Assembly (NCBI GenBank): GCA_016938425.1
Contig: JAFGUR010000180.1
Location: forward strand, 1-17,327
Source of the DNA: Fusobacteriaceae bacterium
GTDB taxonomy: Bacteria > Fusobacteriota > Fusobacteriia > Fusobacteriales > Fusobacteriaceae
DNA: 17,327 bases
Direction: 5' to 3'
The first letter of the stretch is position 1; every line of letters begins with the position of its first letter. Below, one piece after another: positions 13,548 to 17,327 of the stretch. The position numbers and the translations under genes are program-made. The notes under the pieces are model-generated. The model was given only the letters and a program-made list of their open reading frames with translations, was not told the DNA's origin and searched no databases.

Positions 13548-14516
13548 TTATTTCACAATTTGTGCTCTACCTTTTAAATCATCTGTTATTTTAACTTTTA
13601 ATTTATTTGCTACTGACTCATTAATAACCAAATCTGTTTCTTTTAAAGTCTCAAAAGGCATATCCTCTATTTTCTTTTCTTCCTTTAAGTATTTTATAAC
13701 CATATCAGCAGTTTGCACTCCTATTTTATATTGATTTAGACCCTCTGTAGCTAAAGCTCCTTGTTTCACATAATCAGCAACTGAACCTATTATTGGTTTT
13801 TTAACTTCTTCAGCCTTTTTAACAATTAATGGATAACTAGATGCAACCATATTATCAACTGGTGTATAAATAAAATCTACATCTCCTATTACAGAATCTA
13901 AAGCTTGAGCAACTTCATTTACTGTATTTATCCCCTTAGCAATTACTTCAAATCCTTCTTTTTTACCTATTTCTATTACCTTTTGTACTTGAACTTCTGA
14001 ATTTGCTTCTCCTATATTATAAACTATTCCAACTTTTTTAAAATTTCCCAATAATGATTTTGCCAAAAGCATTTGAGCTTCTATTGGTGTTGCATCACTT
14101 GTTCCTGTTATATTTTTCCCTTGTAATCCTGCTGCCACTGGATCTGTTACTGCTGAATAAAATATTGGTTTATCTTTTGTAGCATTTAATGCTGCCTGTG
14201 CTGATGGTGTTGTTATTGCTATTATTAAATCTACTTTTGAAGTAAACTCATTAGCGATTAAATTTGCATTAGTCATTTCTCCTTGAGCATTTTGAAAATT
14301 TATCTCTATATTTTCTCCATCTTTAAACCCTTGTTCTGCCAATCTATCTATTATTCCTTTTCTAATTTCATTTAATGAAGGATGATCAACAATTTGTGTT
14401 ATTCCTATTTTTATAACTTTTTTTTCTTCCACTTTTTTCTCTTCTACCTTATCTTCTTTTTTCCCACATGCAACTATAACTAATAACCCCATTAGTAATA
14501 AAAATAATTTCTTCAT
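13548..14516 (-). CDS. trpX: TrpX-like ABC transporter substrate-binding lipoprotein
   Basis: A 322-residue extracytoplasmic binding protein of the ABC_sub_bind family (PF04392). Signal peptide with lipobox ending VIVAC (lipidated C17), then a charged EEKK linker, then the two-lobed binding fold (IKIGITQIVDHPSL, AITTPSAQAAL, PIFYSAVTDPVAAGL, GTSDATP, VGIVYNIGEANSEVQ, DFIYTPVDNMVASS, PIIGSVADYVKQGALAT). These are typical of TrpX, the tryptophan-binding component of TrpXYZ, and of related aromatic amino acid transporters. Tryptophan specificity is supported by the Trp-codon leader attenuator just upstream. ATG 14516 has GGAGGT upstream. No permease or ATPase gene follows: the next gene is an unrelated coiled-coil protein, so the partners must be elsewhere. 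Confidence 0.85.
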   Translation of the reverse strand: MKKLFLLLMGLLVIVACGKKEDKVEEKKVEEKKVIKIGITQIVDHPSLNEIRKGIIDRLAEQGFKDGENIEINFQNAQGEMTNANLIANEFTSKVDLIIAITTPSAQAALNATKDKPIFYSAVTDPVAAGLQGKNITGTSDATPIEAQMLLAKSLLGNFKKVGIVYNIGEANSEVQVQKVIEIGKKEGFEVIAKGINTVNEVAQALDSVIGDVDFIYTPVDNMVASSYPLIVKKAEEVKKPIIGSVADYVKQGALATEGLNQYKIGVQTADMVIKYLKEEKKIEDMPFETLKETDLVINESVANKLKVKITDDLKGRAQIVK

Positions 14517-14598
14517 AATACTACCTCCACATTTAATTTTTTATTTTTAATTTTTTTTATGCAAATTCTATAGTTTGATTTCTATTTATTATATAATG

Positions 14599-14622
14599 TT
14601 TATACTTTCTTATAAGTATAAA
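14599..14622 (-). repeat. Second copy of the TATACTT dyad, after the trp attenuator
   Basis: TTTATACTT (14599-14607) / AAGTATAAA (14614-14622), 9-bp arms with a 6-nt spacer, overlapping the T run of the second trp terminator. It shares the 17-mer TATAAGTATAAAAAAAG with 13103-13119. It may form a further hairpin in the leader RNA or be a DNA-binding site. Confidence 0.45.
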
Positions 14623-14651
14623 AAAAGACCTCTTCTTAAAAAGAACAGGTC
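14620..14651 (-). terminator. Second terminator (T2) of the trp leader
   Basis: Minus strand: GACCT-G-TTCTT (14651-14641) pairs with AAGAA-G-AGGTC (14637-14627) around a TTT loop, leaving a single G-G mismatch, followed by seven T residues (14626-14620). It lies downstream of the attenuator terminator T1 and before the TrpX-like gene. Its 5' arm contains ACCTGTT, complementary to AACAGGT in the 3' arm of T1. Confidence 0.8.
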
Positions 14652-14666
14652 ATAAACTCCTTTTAT

Positions 14667-14697
14667 AAAAAAAACCTGTTATTTTCATAACAGGTTT
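14667..14697 (-). terminator. Attenuator terminator (T1) of the trp leader
   Basis: Minus strand: AAACCTGTTAT (14697-14687) / ATAACAGGTTT (14682-14672), an 11-bp perfect stem with a 4-nt loop and an eight-T tract (14674-14667). Its 5' arm AAACCTG can instead pair with CAGGTTT (14745-14739) inside the leader peptide gene, which would form the antiterminator. Confidence 0.9.
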
Positions 14698-14723
14698 ATC
14701 ATTAAGGAAATATAAATTAATAA

Positions 14724-14737
14724 GTCATAATTATGAC
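14724..14737. repeat. Perfect 14-bp palindrome at the leader stop codon
   Basis: GTCATAATTATGAC overlaps the last two codons and stop of the leader peptide. In RNA it could form a small hairpin (GTCAT/ATGAC) affecting ribosome release; as DNA it could be an operator. Function not established. Confidence 0.4.
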
Positions 14738-14805
14738 AAAACCTGATCTACAAAGTTTAATTGTTTTGAAGAATTGTTTTGCCACCACCATGTAAATCTT
14801 TTCAT
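14731..14805 (-). CDS. trpL: Trp-rich leader peptide of the transporter attenuator
   Basis: A 24-codon leader peptide, MKRFTWWWQNNSSKQ followed by LNFVDQVLS. Codons 6-8 are three consecutive TGG (14790-14782), the sensor for charged tRNA-Trp. AGGAG (14818-14814) is 8 nt before ATG 14805. CAAAAC right after the Trp codons (14781-14776) can pair with GTTTTG (14742-14737), the 1:2 pause hairpin. CAGGTTT (14745-14739) can pair with the T1 5' arm (2:3). The stop codon (14733-14731) is placed so that a terminating ribosome covers region 2. Ribosome stalling at Trp codons would mask CAAAAC and free region 2 for the antiterminator. This layout is textbook trp attenuation; no T-box sequence is seen. 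Confidence 0.92.
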   Translation of the reverse strand: MKRFTWWWQNNSSKQLNFVDQVLS

Positions 14806-14838
14806 AATTTATACTCCTTTCATACTTTATTTTTACTA

Positions 14839-14867
14839 ATAGTACTCTTTTTTTTTTATATTGTCAA
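14839..14867 (-). promoter_or_regulatory. Promoter of the trp leader and TrpX-like gene
   Basis: Minus strand: -35 TTGACA (14867-14862, perfect), 17-nt A-rich spacer, -10 TACTAT (14844-14839). Transcription start near 14832 leaves a leader of about 27 nt before the leader-peptide ATG. The -35 begins 8 nt after the stop codon of the AraC-GH39 gene, with no terminator between. Confidence 0.8.
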
Positions 14868-14875
14868 CGTTTATT

Positions 14876-17327
14876 TTATACATTTAAAAATTCTTTACTT
14901 AGTTCAATAAGAATTGCTGATTGAGCTTCCAAGGACTCATGTATTGTATAACTTCCTTTAATGTCCTCTTTTAAAATTTTTAATTCCATTTGTTCTTTAC
15001 TTTTTAAAAATTTTAAAATTTCATCATCAATAATTTCTGGTTCACCCATTTTTTTATACGCATCATAAACTGAACCACTATCTTTGTTTAGATATAATGT
15101 TTTAACTTTATATATTCCTCTTTCAAGTCCTTCTAAATTTAATGATATTTTTATATCTTCTGATGATTTATAGGAAAAATCTCCTTTACTTCCTAATTTT
15201 AATCTTGTTAACTCATCAAAATATGAATAATTAAAAAGCAAAATTTGGTATTTATTTTCTTCAAGATTTTTAGTTACAATATAATTCTCTGTTCTTTCAA
15301 CAACATTTTCACTTAGCCTGCTTAGTAAGTAATATGCATTATACGATGCCTTTTTCAAACCATTTGAAGTTAAAAGTCCAAAATTTCCATGAAATATATT
15401 TTTGTAATGTCCATATTCTTCAAATATATCTGACAAAGTCCAATATATCATTCCTTCTACCCTATGAAAATTATTTAAAGTATTGTAAATAATTGACAAT
15501 GCTAGAAAACATGTATCATTTATTTTACTTTCCATACTTGGTTCTGCATTCCATTCACTAAGAATTATAGGTATATCCTCATAATTTTTTTCTTTCATTA
15601 TTTTTTCCAGAAATTTAATATCTTCTTTCATGTAATCTATATCTCTTATAAAAGCTTTATTTAGGCTTTTAAATGTCTTATATCTAAGCTTATCTAATAT
15701 ATGACTATTAGCATCGTCCTCTGCTGTATTTGGCATAAGAGGATACGAGTGAATTGATAAAAAATCTATATTTATCTGACTTTCATCCAAATAAGTCAAA
15801 AAATTAATAAGCCATTTTTTACAAGTTTCTTCTTGGTCTGTAGCTAAATTAATGGCTATAGAAGGCCCCCCTATTTTAATGTTTGGCAATATTTTTTTTA
15901 TTGTGAGAAACGTTTCTTTAAATAAGATATTATATTTATTTTGATTTTCATACCAGTACATACCTTCTATATTTGGATTGTTCCAAACTTCTAAGTACCA
16001 TGTTTCTACTTCTTTTTTCCCATATCTTTCTATCATGTGTAAAATAAAATATTTTAACAATTCGTTCCATCTCGATATTGATTTAGGATAACTCACATTT
16101 GCCCTGTAAAAAAATATATATTTCTTTTTACTTGCCAACTGTTCTGGCATATATCCTATATTTATAAAAGGTTTAATTCCTATTTTTATTAAAAAATCAA
16201 ATATTTTATCTACATATCCCCAATTATAAACAACTTCCCCAAACTCATCTTCATTATAAATCATCATTTCTTCATTAAATATTCCTGCAAATTTTAAATA
16301 TTTAAAATTTAACTCTCTATAAGAATTTTCTATCTGCTCCTGTAAATCATATCTCAACAGACTATAAGCCCTTTCAATAGAAAATATATTCATGAAACTA
16401 TTTTTATAAGGAAATTTTTTTATCACTTGAACTGATTTATAATTAAAATCTGTGCTAGACTTGTCAATATAATCTAGTTTTTTTTCATCTTTTTCTTTTA
16501 TAAATTCCTCTATTTTCTTTAGAAAAAATTCTTTATTATAATTTCCATTATTATCAGAATTTTCTTCTATTAAAAAAGTATCATTCTTAGAACTTTTTCT
16601 ATATTCTCCAGGAGTTAAACTAAACTCTTGTTTAAATGCTCTTGTATAATTTTTACTGTCATTAAATCCATAATCTATTGCTATCTCCAAAATACTTTTA
16701 TTTGTATTTAGTAAACATTTTAATGACTTTTTTACTCTTATTTTATTAAGATATGTTAAAAATCCAACTCCTAAATGTTGCTTGAAAAACCTTGATAAAT
16801 ATTGGGAGTTCATTCCTAATATCCTAGACATTTTATTTAAATTTATTTCATCTGAATAGTTTAAATCTATATATTCAATTGCTTTTCTTACTTTATCATT
16901 ATTATATCCAATATATGAAAACTTATGGTTTTTATCTACCATATAATTTGTCATTAAAAATTCAGCAAAAGAGATCATTAAATTTAATAAAACTAGATAA
17001 TTATTTGAACTATTCTTATTGTAAATTTTAAGAATACTCTTTATAGATTTTTTCAATGTATCTATTTTATCCCCATACTTTTCGACATTTAAAGGCTCAT
17101 CATCAAAGATTATACTATCAAATCCTGGATTATATATACTAAAATAGTCTGTATCAACAACTATTTCTATCACAAAACTTTCCCTCACATCTAACGAATG
17201 AATTATATTACTATTTACAAATATTAACTCTTCTGATTTTAAATTATAAATAGAATTCCTCATTTCAATTTTAAATGTTTCACCCATAACAAGATATAAC
17301 TTAGGACTTTTATTAAATTGTTTTTCC
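14876..17327 (-). CDS. AraC-family regulator fused to a GH39-type glycosidase domain (5' end outside window)
   Basis: At least 816 codons. The first in-window ATG is 17287, but the frame stays open to the edge (EKQFNKSPKLYLV precedes that Met), so the true start is beyond 17327; numbering here is from 17287. Order: AraC-type cupin sensor (to about 60), helical linker, AraC DNA-binding domain with two helix-turn-helix units (about 133-230; NKMSRILGMNSQYLSRFF and ILEIAIDYGFNDSKNYTRAF), then a GH39 beta-xylosidase-like barrel (about 285-660) and a beta-rich tail. The GH39 nucleophile Glu is kept (SEWN, E578), but the acid/base Glu of WNEPN is Asn437 (WNNPN; codon 15979-15977). Probably a carbohydrate-sensing regulator with an inactive or impaired enzyme domain. 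No sugar transport genes are in view. Confidence 0.87.
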   Translation of the reverse strand, partial: EKQFNKSPKLYLVMGETFKIEMRNSIYNLKSEELIFVNSNIIHSLDVRESFVIEIVVDTDYFSIYNPGFDSIIFDDEPLNVEKYGDKIDTLKKSIKSILKIYNKNSSNNYLVLLNLMISFAEFLMTNYMVDKNHKFSYIGYNNDKVRKAIEYIDLNYSDEINLNKMSRILGMNSQYLSRFFKQHLGVGFLTYLNKIRVKKSLKCLLNTNKSILEIAIDYGFNDSKNYTRAFKQEFSLTPGEYRKSSKNDTFLIEENSDNNGNYNKEFFLKKIEEFIKEKDEKKLDYIDKSSTDFNYKSVQVIKKFPYKNSFMNIFSIERAYSLLRYDLQEQIENSYRELNFKYLKFAGIFNEEMMIYNEDEFGEVVYNWGYVDKIFDFLIKIGIKPFINIGYMPEQLASKKKYIFFYRANVSYPKSISRWNELLKYFILHMIERYGKKEVETWYLEVWNNPNIEGMYWYENQNKYNILFKETFLTIKKILPNIKIGGPSIAINLATDQEETCKKWLINFLTYLDESQINIDFLSIHSYPLMPNTAEDDANSHILDKLRYKTFKSLNKAFIRDIDYMKEDIKFLEKIMKEKNYEDIPIILSEWNAEPSMESKINDTCFLALSIIYNTLNNFHRVEGMIYWTLSDIFEEYGHYKNIFHGNFGLLTSNGLKKASYNAYYLLSRLSENVVERTENYIVTKNLEENKYQILLFNYSYFDELTRLKLGSKGDFSYKSSEDIKISLNLEGLERGIYKVKTLYLNKDSGSVYDAYKKMGEPEIIDDEILKFLKSKEQMELKILKEDIKGSYTIHESLEAQSAILIELSKEFLNV

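Noticed and set aside
14636..14661. A five-codon frame (MTCSF) starting at ATG 14653 with AGGAG upstream, as a second leader peptide
   Set aside because: The Shine-Dalgarno is only 3 nt from the ATG and the frame lies inside the arm of terminator T2; no regulatory codon run.
14599..14867. T-box riboswitch for tryptophan upstream of the TrpX-like gene
   Set aside because: No T-box core (AGGGTGGNACC-like) or Stem I motifs are visible; the translated WWW leader with alternative pairings explains the region better.
14876..17287. Treating ATG 17287 as the true start of the AraC-GH39 gene
   Set aside because: The frame is open to the window edge, the upstream residues fit the cupin domain, and no Shine-Dalgarno precedes this ATG.

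Overview
This 17.3 kb window is very AT-rich, with closely packed genes, strong Shine-Dalgarno sequences and TTGACA-type promoters. Gene content and gene neighbourhoods (a KhpA/thioesterase/PdxJ/RsmA/Hpt cluster, RsgA-Rpe-MarR, an AraC-GH39 fusion, a TrpX-type binding protein) suggest a Fusobacterium or close relative. That assignment is an inference from composition and gene content; no rRNA is present to settle it.

Layout. Positions 1-181 are non-coding, with two hairpins and the terminator of the first operon. Positions 182-3646 (minus) form a tight seven-gene housekeeping operon, read hpt, SPOR-like membrane protein, rsmA, DUF4911-like, pdxJ, ybgC-type thioesterase, khpA; several junctions overlap as TAATG or carry the stop codon inside the next Shine-Dalgarno. 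Divergent from it (3806-5988, plus) is rsgA, rpe and a MarR-type regulator with an unusual C-terminal FeoA-like domain. A lone gpx gene (6360-6842, plus) has its own promoter and terminator.

Positions 6888-11556 are the accessory part. A very large SF2 helicase with a C-terminal nuclease-like domain (8151-11036, minus) is followed by a small zinc-binding protein (7231-8034, minus). An 83-nt palindrome with the architecture of an integron attC site lies between them. Around this cassette are relic-like hairpins and a broken small reading frame. It is a reasonable candidate for a horizontally acquired defence module.

Positions 11557-13454 (minus) hold an ankyrin-repeat protein with its own promoter, holA (DNA polymerase III delta) and a small coiled-coil protein.

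The most striking regulatory element is at 14620-14867 (minus), upstream of an ABC-transporter substrate-binding lipoprotein (13548-14516). A strong promoter drives a 24-codon leader peptide with three consecutive Trp codons. Two successive intrinsic terminators follow, and their arms can pair in a chain (1:2, 2:3, 3:4, 4:5, 5:6). This is a classical ribosome-stalling tryptophan attenuator with what looks like a second, relayed lock. It identifies the transporter protein as TrpX-like (tryptophan uptake). The right end (14876 to the edge, minus) is an AraC regulator fused to a GH39 glycosidase domain whose acid/base glutamate is replaced by asparagine, suggesting a sugar-sensing pseudoenzyme; its 5' end lies outside the window.
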